A stretch of 44,482 nucleotides of DNA, taken from an uncultured Clostridia bacterium (lineage in GTDB: Bacteria > Bacillota > Clostridia > Oscillospirales > Acutalibacteraceae). The notes under the pieces were generated by a model. That model ran no database searches, had not been told where the DNA came from, and saw only the letters and a program-made list of their open reading frames with translations. The DNA is taken from NCBI GenBank assembly GCA_947631835.1, contig CANRMW010000002.1, forward strand, positions 1 to 44,482, read 5' to 3'. Positions 10,458-18,794 of the stretch are shown here, one piece after another. Numbering within the stretch: position 1 is the first letter of the stretch; every line of letters begins with the position of its first letter. A program made the translations under genes and the position numbers.

Positions 10458-11405
10458 TCAGAGCGCCGTGAGGACCGCGGCGTAGTCCCCGAGCGCGTCT
10501 CCGAGCGCGGCGGGGACCACCGTGCAGACCTCGGCCGCGCCGGGCAGCGCCTCCCGCCGGATCGCTTCTTCCATGGAAGGCGCGAGCAGGCGGCCGCTTC
10601 GGGCAAAGACGCTCCCGATCACGATGCGCTCCGGGTTCAAAAGGTCGATGAGGACGGCGAGCCCGCGCCCGAGCATCTCGCCGCTTTTCCGAAATACTTT
10701 GCGCGCGAAAGCGTCTCCGCGTTCGGCGGCCTCGGCGAGCGTTTTCGCGGTGCAGTCTGCGGGCAGATCCGCCCGTGCGTTGTCCTGTGCCATCTGGCGA
10801 GCGAGCCGGACAAGTCCGCCGCCGCTGCAAAAGCCCTCGAAGGAGCCGGCCTTGCCGTAGCCTTCCGGCCCGGTCTCCGCGAGGCGGATGTGGCCGCACT
10901 CTCCCGCAAAATCGTTCGTTCCGGTGTAGAGCCTGCCGCCGAGGATCAGTCCCGCGCCAAGGCCCGTGCCGAAGGTGAGAAAGAGCATGTTTTCCGTGCC
11001 GCGCCCCGCGCCGAACCGCCACTCCGCGAGCGCGCAGGCGTTCGCGTCGTTCTGCAGCTTCGCGGGCACGCCGAAGCGCTCCCGGAGCATCGCGGCGATG
11101 GGGACGCGGTCCCATCCGGGAAGGTTCGGCGGGGAAAGAACCAATCCCTCCCGGCTGTTGAGCGGGCCGCCGCAGGAGACGCCGATGCGCGCGGGCGGCG
11201 GAAAATGCGCGGCGGCCAAAAGCAGGCGGTCGAGCATTTCCTCCGGGGAGATCGAGATGTCCGTCGGGACGGTCACTTTATCTGTGATCTCGATGTGCGC
11301 CGCGCTGCCCCGCGCGGAGACGGCGGCGCATTTCGTCCCGCCGATATCGATGCCGAGAAGCTGCATCTCTTCGCGGCCATCGGAAAGCGATGTGCCCAGC
11401 GCCAT
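10458..11405 (-). CDS. ROK family sugar kinase/regulator
   Basis: LLGIDIGGTKCAAV, LFLTFGTGLGAGLILGG, GECGHIRL. Confidence 0.88.
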   Translation of the reverse strand: MALGTSLSDGREEMQLLGIDIGGTKCAAVSARGSAAHIEITDKVTVPTDISISPEEMLDRLLLAAAHFPPPARIGVSCGGPLNSREGLVLSPPNLPGWDRVPIAAMLRERFGVPAKLQNDANACALAEWRFGAGRGTENMLFLTFGTGLGAGLILGGRLYTGTNDFAGECGHIRLAETGPEGYGKAGSFEGFCSGGGLVRLARQMAQDNARADLPADCTAKTLAEAAERGDAFARKVFRKSGEMLGRGLAVLIDLLNPERIVIGSVFARSGRLLAPSMEEAIRREALPGAAEVCTVVPAALGDALGDYAAVLTAL

Positions 11406-13720
11406 CAGAAGCCCTCCCATTCATCCCAGCCGAGCGCGGAGAGCGCGGCGAGATAGCGGTCAAAGTCGATGTCGCGGATGTCCGTGAAATAGTGGTTGCG
11501 CTGTACTTCGCCGCCGTCCGCGCGCCACTCGATGAGATAGAAATGCTTCGGCTCGAGACGGAGCGAGGCGAGGACGCGGTTGTCGTCCGGCAGGAGTGCC
11601 GCTTCACCGGACAAAATCTCCGGCGCGGTAGGGTCGGCGTAGAGGTCCCGCCCCGTGTATTCGATGCGCACGGGGCGCTGCAGGTCGTTTACCGCGTGCA
11701 GGGCCGAAAGCCCTTCGCCGTCCGGTTCATCGAAGAGCAGGCAAAGCGGGGCCTGCGAGCGGCGGATATAGTGGTAGGCGAGTTTTTTGCGGAAGTAGTA
11801 GTCCGTGACGGCGTCCGAGACCTCCGGCCAGCCGTCGATCAGGTTCCACCAGATGATGCCCGTCCGCTGGGGCTTTTTGACCCGGAAGCGCTCGATGAAG
11901 TATTTCATGGCCTCCGCCTGCGAGATCTGGCTCTGCATACAGTAGCGCGAAAGATCGGTCTCGGTCTTTTGGAACAGCACCTCCACCTGGCTGTGCAGCA
12001 GCCGCATCCGAAACGCGTAGGGCGAATCCTGTTTCGTATCCATGTTGGTGCTGTGGAGCAGGTAGTCGTCGTTTACGTTCCGGTCCGCATCCATAAAGGG
12101 CCAGAGCAGAGAGGGGGCGATGAAAGCGCGGAGGGAGGCCGGGGACGGCATGCCGAAATACCCGGTCTCTGAGGCGAACACCGCCGGGCTGTCCCGGTAA
12201 AACGCGCTTTTGAAATAGTCGCGCGGACCCCAGAGGTGGTTTTCCGGCAGCCGCGCGTCCGCCCCGTCCGCCACATACGGAGAGGAGGGGAGATACGGGA
12301 TCTCCGGGGCGAAAGCGCGCACGGCCTTTGGCAGGACCTCGCGGGTGAGCATGTTTTCCCCGGGATCGCCGTGGGTTCCGCTCCAGTCGCGCAGGGCGAG
12401 GTCGCATTCGTTGTCTCCGGCGAAAAGCGCGACGGAGGGGTGGTTCCGCAGTCGCTTCACGGTGTATTCTGCTTCCCGCCGCAGGTCTTCGCAGAACGCC
12501 GCGTCGCGCGGGTATACGCCGCAGGCCATCGCAAAGTCCTGCCAGACCAGAACGCCGTTTCGGTCGCAGAGGTCGTAGAACAGGTCGCTCTCATAGACGT
12601 TCCCGCCCCAGCAGCGCACGATGTTGCAGTTCAGGTCGCACAGAAGCGCGACCGCGCGCTCGGTCCGGGCGAGGTCCTCGGTGTGCATGGCGTCGAGCGG
12701 GACCCAGTTCGTGCCGTTTAAAAACACGCGCCGCCCGTTCACGAGGAAGCAGAAATCGCCCTCGGGATGCTCGGGAGAGGCTTTTGCGGAAAACGCGAGC
12801 GACACCGTGCGGACGCCGAAGTCCGTTTCGAGTGCGGCGGTCGTCTCGCCGCGTTCCCCCTCAAAGCGCAGCGCCGCGCGGTAAAGATGCGGCTCCCCGT
12901 AGTTTTTCGGCCACCAGAGCTTCGGCTGTGCGATCTCCACCCGCGCGGCGGCCTCGGCGCAAAACGGCGCGCCGCCCGCGACGGGCGTCAGGCGCATCTC
13001 CGTTTGCGCAACTGCTTGGCCGCCGTCGAAGATCTCCAGCATCGCCCGGCGGCAAAGGCTGGCAGCGTCCGCTTCCACCCGGGCCGAGGCCGAAAGCAGC
13101 GCGCCGTCCGGCCCGATGCTCTCGGTGAAAATGTGCAGGTCCGCCGGGCGGCATGCGGCGGGCTTTACGACCGACACGGGCTTCCACAGCCCCGAGGTGA
13201 CGATGCGCGGCAGGATGTCCCAGCCGTACATGTGCGGCGCTTTTCGGACGCTGAGGCTTTCCCAGTTGTACGGACTCGCATGGCAGTAGGCGGGGAGATC
13301 TTCCCGCGCCGTGCCCGCCGAAACAGCGGGAAAGATGTGGACGACCGCCTCGTTTTCCCCCTGCAAAAGCGCGGTCGGGGCCGTCTGCGGGACGAACATG
13401 TTCCGCGACGCGAAGGAAAAGCTGCCATTCAGGAAGACCTCTGCGACGGTGTCGATGCCCTCAAAATGCAGCCAGTCGCCCGCTTCGGCGGAGAACCGCG
13501 CGGCGTACCAGACGTGATGCGCTTCATACGCCTGCGCGCGAAGGATGTTCGAGCTGACGTAGAGATCCGGCTCCACGCCGTTTCGGACCAGGTCCCGCTG
13601 AAAGCAGCCGGGGACCGACGCGGGCATCGAAGGGATGCCGGCGCTTTCCAGTTCCCGAACGCTCCGGTACGCCCGGATGCGCGCGGGATCGTCCGTGTAA
13701 TAGATCTTCCAGTTCATCAT
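11405..13720 (-). CDS. Glycoside hydrolase family 2, beta-mannosidase-like
   Basis: WLHFEGIDTVAEVFLNG, CNIVRCWGGNVYESDLFYDLCDRNGVLVWQDFAMAC, LFAGDNECD. Confidence 0.88.
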   Translation of the reverse strand: MMNWKIYYTDDPARIRAYRSVRELESAGIPSMPASVPGCFQRDLVRNGVEPDLYVSSNILRAQAYEAHHVWYAARFSAEAGDWLHFEGIDTVAEVFLNGSFSFASRNMFVPQTAPTALLQGENEAVVHIFPAVSAGTAREDLPAYCHASPYNWESLSVRKAPHMYGWDILPRIVTSGLWKPVSVVKPAACRPADLHIFTESIGPDGALLSASARVEADAASLCRRAMLEIFDGGQAVAQTEMRLTPVAGGAPFCAEAAARVEIAQPKLWWPKNYGEPHLYRAALRFEGERGETTAALETDFGVRTVSLAFSAKASPEHPEGDFCFLVNGRRVFLNGTNWVPLDAMHTEDLARTERAVALLCDLNCNIVRCWGGNVYESDLFYDLCDRNGVLVWQDFAMACGVYPRDAAFCEDLRREAEYTVKRLRNHPSVALFAGDNECDLALRDWSGTHGDPGENMLTREVLPKAVRAFAPEIPYLPSSPYVADGADARLPENHLWGPRDYFKSAFYRDSPAVFASETGYFGMPSPASLRAFIAPSLLWPFMDADRNVNDDYLLHSTNMDTKQDSPYAFRMRLLHSQVEVLFQKTETDLSRYCMQSQISQAEAMKYFIERFRVKKPQRTGIIWWNLIDGWPEVSDAVTDYYFRKKLAYHYIRRSQAPLCLLFDEPDGEGLSALHAVNDLQRPVRIEYTGRDLYADPTAPEILSGEAALLPDDNRVLASLRLEPKHFYLIEWRADGGEVQRNHYFTDIRDIDFDRYLAALSALGWDEWEGF

Positions 13721-13822
13721 TTTGTACTCCTCCCGTTTCCGGCAAAGCCGGTCCATTCTTTTTCCGCCGCGCTCCGCGCGGCCGGACAACGCGAAACCGC
13801 CCGTGCAGAGCGTTTTTTCGCG

Positions 13823-14101
13823 TTACTGACGATCTGTTCCCCTCGCCCACTGGATGCACTGCGCGATCCTCGCGCCGTGCGGCGTATCTCCGTGAACCGG
13901 GTCGCAGGAATACCGCATCAGGAGCTCGCAGGGGATCCCCCCGCACTCGCCGCAGTGCACGATGCCTTTGTTCTGGCAGCACACGGCGACGGGGCATTCC
14001 CCGTGGAACGGGTGTCCGTTTGTTTCAATGCAGCCGCCGCAGCCACAGGTCTCTTTGTATGCACATCCGGTACAGTGCAGTCCGCATCTTGAATCGATCA
14101 T
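13823..14101 (-). CDS. Cys-rich DUF3795-like protein
   Basis: MIDSRCGLHCTGCAYKETCGCGGCIETNGHPFHGECPVAVCCQNKG. Confidence 0.65.
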   Translation of the reverse strand: MIDSRCGLHCTGCAYKETCGCGGCIETNGHPFHGECPVAVCCQNKGIVHCGECGGIPCELLMRYSCDPVHGDTPHGARIAQCIQWARGTDRQ

Positions 14102-14157
14102 TAGAAAAACCTCCGTTTTTTCTTACAGTGTATCGCTTCAAACCGGACATCTGTGCG

Positions 14158-15060
14158 TCATGTTTCGTATAAATTTTTCATCGCGTCCAGGGTGGACTTC
14201 ATGCGTTCCACCATTTCCGGCGGCCCGAGAACGCGCGCCTTCTCCCCGAAGCTCAAAAACCACGCCGCTGCGTTTTCCGGCGTTGTAAATCCCCACTCCG
14301 TGTACAGCCTGCCGTCTTCCTGTTCCGTAAAAGAGTTTGGCCCGTATTCTTCGACCAGCCGGTATTTCACGCTAGGCTCGTAAACGGCGGGGACCACATA
14401 GTCGTCCGTCATGTGCGAGCCGAACCGCAGTTTCTCCTCCGGAATGTCCCGCGCGGTAAAGGACTCCTCCGTGATCCGCAAGTCCCACATCCGGCGGAGC
14501 TTGTACATCCGAAAATCCTGCCGTTCCCTGCAAAACCCGAACACATACCAGTCGGACCATTTGAAAACGGACAGATACGGCTCGATCCGCTTTTCCGCTT
14601 CGCCTTTTTCGTAGCAGTAGCGGAAGGCGATGCACTTCGTCTCCTGGACGGCGCGTCGGATCCGATCGAGCTTCCCGGTGAGATCGTCCTTATAAAACGA
14701 GGAGAGGTCGATCACCGTGTGATCTGCCAGCCGGACCGCCGCGCTGCCGCCGATCTTCTGAACGAGCCGTTCCGCGAGGGCGGAGCTGGAAACGCTGTCC
14801 AGCGATCGAAGACCCGTAAAAATGGCCGCGAGCTCCTGTTCGGTGAACACGGTCGTATCGAGGGAAAAGCCTTCCATGATGGAAATGCCGCCGCCCACGC
14901 CCTGCGTCGTGACGATCGGGATGCCGGCCTTGCAGATGTCGTTGATGTCGCGCTGGATGGTGCGCCGCGACACCTCGAATTTCTCCGCGAGGTACGGCGC
15001 GGTCACGCGCTTTTTCTGCTGCAGCGTCGTGATGATGCCGATGAGCCGGTCGATTTTCAC
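14158..15060 (-). CDS. HTH + WYL domain transcriptional regulator
   Basis: MKIDRLIGIITTLQQKKRVTAPYLAEKFEVSRRTIQRDINDICKAGIPIVT. Confidence 0.9.
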   Translation of the reverse strand: MKIDRLIGIITTLQQKKRVTAPYLAEKFEVSRRTIQRDINDICKAGIPIVTTQGVGGGISIMEGFSLDTTVFTEQELAAIFTGLRSLDSVSSSALAERLVQKIGGSAAVRLADHTVIDLSSFYKDDLTGKLDRIRRAVQETKCIAFRYCYEKGEAEKRIEPYLSVFKWSDWYVFGFCRERQDFRMYKLRRMWDLRITEESFTARDIPEEKLRFGSHMTDDYVVPAVYEPSVKYRLVEEYGPNSFTEQEDGRLYTEWGFTTPENAAAWFLSFGEKARVLGPPEMVERMKSTLDAMKNLYET

Positions 15061-16421
15061 GGGTTCACCTCCTGCGAAAGACGGACCACCGTCTCCACAT
15101 GCGCCGTCCGCGGGAACATATCGACCGGGGCAGCTTTTTCCGCGCGGTAGCCGAGGGCGGCGAAGCGCGCTAGGTCGCGCGCGAGCGTCGCGGGGTCGCA
15201 GGAGACGTACACGACGCGGGAGGGCTGCATCTCCGCCACGGTCCCGACGAGCGCCTCGGCGCAGCCCTTGCGCGGCGGGTCGAGGATCACGACGTCCGGC
15301 CGCTCTCCGCGCGCGAGGAGCGTCGAGGCGGCCTCGGCGGCGTCCGCGCAGAGGAACTCCGCGTTTTCGATCCCGTTGCGCCGCGCGTTCTCCCGCGCGT
15401 TCCCGACGGCCTCCGGGACGACCTCCACCCCGATGACCTTCTTCACGCGGTCCGCCATGGAAAGGCCGATGGTCCCCGCGCCGCAGTACAGGTCAAGGAG
15501 CGTTTCACCGCCGGTGAGCCCCGCGTATTCGGCGGCCTTTTGATAGAGCCGCTCGGCCTGCGCGCGGTTCACCTGGAAAAAGGCGTGCGGCCCGATCTCA
15601 AATTCCAGCCCGCAGAGCGCGGCGCGAACGGATGCCTTCCCCCAGAGCACGCGGTCCTTTTGACCGAGGATGACGTTTGTGTTCGCGGTGTTGGTGTTCA
15701 GCGCCACGCCGGTCAGGCCAGGCACGGCTTCGCGCAGCCGCGCGACGAGGCGGGCTTCGGCGCGGAGCTTTTCCGCGTTCGCGACGACGCAGACCGCGAC
15801 CTCGCCCGCCGGCTCGCCGATGCGGAGAAAAAGATGCCGGAGCGCGCCGGTGTGCGTGCGCTCGTCGTAGACGCTTTCTCCGGATTCCGCGAACCACGCG
15901 CGGAACGCCTCGGCGGCGCAGTCGAAGACCTCCGGCTGCAGGAGGCAGGAGGCGGCGTTCACGATGCGGTGGGAATGCACCGCGTAAAACCCGAGAGTCA
16001 GGCGGCCGTCGCGGTCCAGACCGATGGGAAACTGGCATTTGTTCCGATAGCGCTCGGGAGAGGACGCGGCAAGGATCGGCTCGAGGGGCAGATCCGGCGT
16101 CCCGGCGATGCGGTCCAGCGCGTCGCGCACGCGCTGCGTCTTCACGCGGAGCTCTTCTTCGTAGGAGAGGTGCTGAAACACGCAGCCGCCGCACTGCGTC
16201 GAGACGGGACACCGCGGCGCCGCCCGGCACGGCGCGGGGGAGAGGAGGCGTTCCAGCCGCCCGAACGCGTAATTTCTGAGTACTTTGACGATCCGGATCT
16301 CGCATTCGTCCCCGACGGCCGTGCCGGGGACGAAAACGGCCATGCCGTCCACGCGGCAGAGACCGGCTCCCTCGGCGGTCATGGCTGCGATTATGGTGTG
16401 AAATACTTCATTTTTTTGCAT
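15057..16421 (-). CDS. rlmD: 23S rRNA (uracil-5-)-methyltransferase, RlmD/RumA-like
   Basis: CGGCVFQHLSYEEELRVKTQRV, LLDLYCGAGTIGLSMA, VILDPPRKGC, VYVSCDPATLARDL. Confidence 0.9.
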   Translation of the reverse strand: MQKNEVFHTIIAAMTAEGAGLCRVDGMAVFVPGTAVGDECEIRIVKVLRNYAFGRLERLLSPAPCRAAPRCPVSTQCGGCVFQHLSYEEELRVKTQRVRDALDRIAGTPDLPLEPILAASSPERYRNKCQFPIGLDRDGRLTLGFYAVHSHRIVNAASCLLQPEVFDCAAEAFRAWFAESGESVYDERTHTGALRHLFLRIGEPAGEVAVCVVANAEKLRAEARLVARLREAVPGLTGVALNTNTANTNVILGQKDRVLWGKASVRAALCGLEFEIGPHAFFQVNRAQAERLYQKAAEYAGLTGGETLLDLYCGAGTIGLSMADRVKKVIGVEVVPEAVGNARENARRNGIENAEFLCADAAEAASTLLARGERPDVVILDPPRKGCAEALVGTVAEMQPSRVVYVSCDPATLARDLARFAALGYRAEKAAPVDMFPRTAHVETVVRLSQEVNP

Positions 16422-16572
16422 AATGTGCCTCCGAACCCTGCGTTTTGCGTGCGAAAAAGGGCGGAAAAGTTCCCTATCTGGAAAATGGTCAAACTGCTGT
16501 GTGAAAACTGCACAGAAAAAATGCTCCGGTTTGAATTTCAAACTGCGAAAGGTAGATTCTGTTTCCAACCGG

Positions 16573-16601
16573 TTGACAACCGGATTCGGAGCCGCTATAA
16601 T
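16573..16601 (+). promoter_or_regulatory. Consensus sigma-A promoter with overlapping inverted repeat
   Basis: TTGACA-17-TATAAT; ccggttg-a-caaccgg across the -35. Confidence 0.75.
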
Positions 16602-16607
16602 AGAATC

Positions 16608-16736
16608 ACAACAAGGCGAGAGACAGCCGGTTCCGATCGATTACGAGTCCCCGCGGTAACGGTTTACCGCGACTTTTCAATACAACTCCTCCCCAAAAGA
16701 GAGCAAAAGGCGAGTTTATCTCGCCTTTTGCTCTTT
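16608..16736 (+). ncRNA. Candidate small RNA of about 130 nt
   Basis: Consensus promoter, hairpin cgcggtaa-cggt-ttaccgcg, C-rich stretch CUCCUCCCC, strong terminator; no ORF. Confidence 0.5.
16701..16736. terminator. Bidirectional terminator
   Basis: gagcaaaaggcgag-tttat-ctcgccttttgctc (14 bp). Confidence 0.8.
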
Positions 16737-16748
16737 TCAGCGTGTGGA

Positions 16749-17699
16749 TCAGACCGTGTTCTGCGGTTTTCCGGCGAGGAAAGCGGCGAGATTTTCCGCG
16801 ACGATCTTCACGAGCCGCACGCGCGCGTCTCTGGACGCCCAGGCGATGTGCGGCGTGATCACGCAGTTTTTGGCGGTGAGCAGCGGGCAGTTGGACTTGG
16901 GCGGTTCGTCGGTGAGGACATCGACCCCCGCGCCCGCGATGACGCCTTCGTTCAGCGCCGATGCAAGCGCGGCCTCGTCCACCACCGCGCCGCGCGCTGT
17001 GTTGAGAAGGAACGCTGTCGGCTTCATCAGGCGCAGCACGCGTTCGTTTACAATGCCGCGCGTTTCGCCGTTCAGCGGGCAGTGCAGGGAGACGACGTCG
17101 CTCTCCGCAAAGAGCGTGTCGAAATCCACCCATTCGCAGCCGGCCGGCATGGGGCGTTTCGTGCGCGAATGCACCAGCACGCGCATCCCGAGATCGACGC
17201 CGAGCGAGGCGACGGTCTGCCCGATGTGGCCGAAGCCGAGGATGCCGAGCGTCTTGCCGGTGAGTTCAAAAATGTCGTGCGTCGTCCAGCTCATGCGGAT
17301 CGCGTCGTTCCAGCCGCCGCCCGTGCGGACCGTTTCGCTGAGCGCGGAGACGTGGTTCGTCAGCTCCAACAGAAGCGCGAACGCGAGCTGCGCGACGGTT
17401 TTGTCGCAGTAGAGCGGCACGTTGCAGACGGTGATCCCGAGCTCGTGCGCGGCGGCGGTGTCGATCGTGTTGTAGCCGGTCGCGAGCGCGCCGACGAATC
17501 TCAGCTTGGGTAGCGCTTCCATCACCGCGCGGGTGATCGGCGCGCGGTTCATGATGATCGCTTCGCAGCCGGCCGCGCGCGAAACGATGTCCTCCGGCGC
17601 GGTATAGTCGTATGCCGTGACCTCGCCGAGCGCTTCGAGCGGCGCCCAGGAGATGTCGCCGGGGTTTGTGGTCTTTCCGTCGAGAATGACGATCTTCAT
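16749..17699 (-). CDS. D-2-hydroxyacid dehydrogenase
   Basis: GKTLGILGFGHIGQTVASLGVDLGMRVLVHSRT, LNTARGAVVDEAAL. Confidence 0.9.
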   Translation of the reverse strand: MKIVILDGKTTNPGDISWAPLEALGEVTAYDYTAPEDIVSRAAGCEAIIMNRAPITRAVMEALPKLRFVGALATGYNTIDTAAAHELGITVCNVPLYCDKTVAQLAFALLLELTNHVSALSETVRTGGGWNDAIRMSWTTHDIFELTGKTLGILGFGHIGQTVASLGVDLGMRVLVHSRTKRPMPAGCEWVDFDTLFAESDVVSLHCPLNGETRGIVNERVLRLMKPTAFLLNTARGAVVDEAALASALNEGVIAGAGVDVLTDEPPKSNCPLLTAKNCVITPHIAWASRDARVRLVKIVAENLAAFLAGKPQNTV

Positions 17700-17921
17700 T
17701 TTTCTCCCTCTTTTCGGAATGTACTTTTGCGGTTTTCCCTATTATACTCCAAAACCGGACGCTGCGCAAGCCCGCCTCGCGCGCATTCGTTCGCGCGCCG
17801 CGAACCGTTGGGCGGGCGTTTTGGGGCGCGGGAGGGCCTTGGCCTTGGCGTTTTTCAAAAGGGGAATGTTTCCCCGCACCGGCGTGAGAAAAAACTTTCT
17901 AAAAAAATTTTTCAAAGCCTA

Positions 17922-17978
17922 TTGACAAATGCGGGGGAGCGGCATATAATAGAACCAACAAATGAACAAATGCTCATT
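17922..17978 (+). promoter_or_regulatory. Consensus promoter plus ArsR/SmtB-type operator
   Basis: TTGACA-17-TATAAT, then AATGA-acaaatgc-TCATT upstream of the ArsR gene. Confidence 0.75.
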
Positions 17979-18003
17979 CGTTAAGAAAGAAGGAGGGGAC
18001 GGT

Positions 18004-18399
18004 ATGGCGAACGAACGGCACGAACACGGCGTCCAGCATGTGCGCGTGAAGCCGCAGGAGGAATTTTGCCCCGGCGAGCACGAGCACTCCGGCCTTGCCG
18101 CCGTGAAGGAAGCGCTGCCCCCCCTCGATACGCTTTTCCAGCTCGCCGAGCTTTTCAAAATGTTCGGGGACTCCACCCGCATCCGCATCATGTGCGTGCT
18201 GTTCCAAAAGGAGCTCTGCGTCTGCGAGATCGCCGATCTGCTCGAGATGGGGCAGTCCGCGATCTCCCACCAGCTCCGCTTGCTGCGCAGCGCGCACCTG
18301 GTCAAGGTCCGGCGCGACGGCAAGCAGTCGTATTATTCGCTGGACGACGCCCATGTGCGGGAGATCTACCTCCTCGGGCTCGAGCACGTCAACGAATAA
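18004..18399 (+). CDS. ArsR/SmtB family metal-responsive repressor
   Basis: ELFKMFGDSTRIRIMCVLFQKELCVCEIADLLEMGQSAISHQLRLLRSAHLVKVRRDGKQSYYSL; ELCVCEIAD metal motif; His-rich N terminus. Confidence 0.92.
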   Translation: MANERHEHGVQHVRVKPQEEFCPGEHEHSGLAAVKEALPPLDTLFQLAELFKMFGDSTRIRIMCVLFQKELCVCEIADLLEMGQSAISHQLRLLRSAHLVKVRRDGKQSYYSLDDAHVREIYLLGLEHVNE

Positions 18400-18505
18400 G
18401 CGCGGGAAGGAAAGCCCGAAGCGCTTTTTTTGCGCCGAACGTGTGAACGTTTGAGCATTTGAACATCAGCAAAACCAAATCCAAACGGGAAAGGGACGGT
18501 TTGTT

Positions 18506-18724
18506 ATGACAAAGAAATTCAAGATGCAGGACCTCGACTGCGCGAACTGCGCCGCGAAGATGGAAATGCTCATCAAGAAGATCCCCGGCGTTGAGGACGC
18601 CTCCATGAACTTCATGATGCAGAAGCTCACGCTCACCGCTCCCGACGACCGCTTTGAGGAGATCGTCCGCGAGGCGCAGAAGGTCTGCACCAAAGTGGAC
18701 GACGGCTGCCTCATTCTCCGCTGA
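18506..18724 (+). CDS. Stand-alone heavy-metal-associated (HMA) domain protein
   Basis: MTKKFKMQDLDCANCAAKMEMLIKKIPGVEDASMNFMMQKLTL. Confidence 0.88.
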   Translation: MTKKFKMQDLDCANCAAKMEMLIKKIPGVEDASMNFMMQKLTLTAPDDRFEEIVREAQKVCTKVDDGCLILR

Positions 18725-18740
18725 CCCGCAGATCCCTTCG

Positions 18741-18768
18741 GAAAGTCTTCCCGCCCGGGAAGACTTTC
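18741..18768 (+). promoter_or_regulatory. Intercistronic 12-bp stem-loop between HMA gene and ATPase
   Basis: gaaagtcttccc-gccc-gggaagactttc. Confidence 0.55.
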
Positions 18769-18794
18769 GTATACCGCAAACTGGAGGTCCCCGT

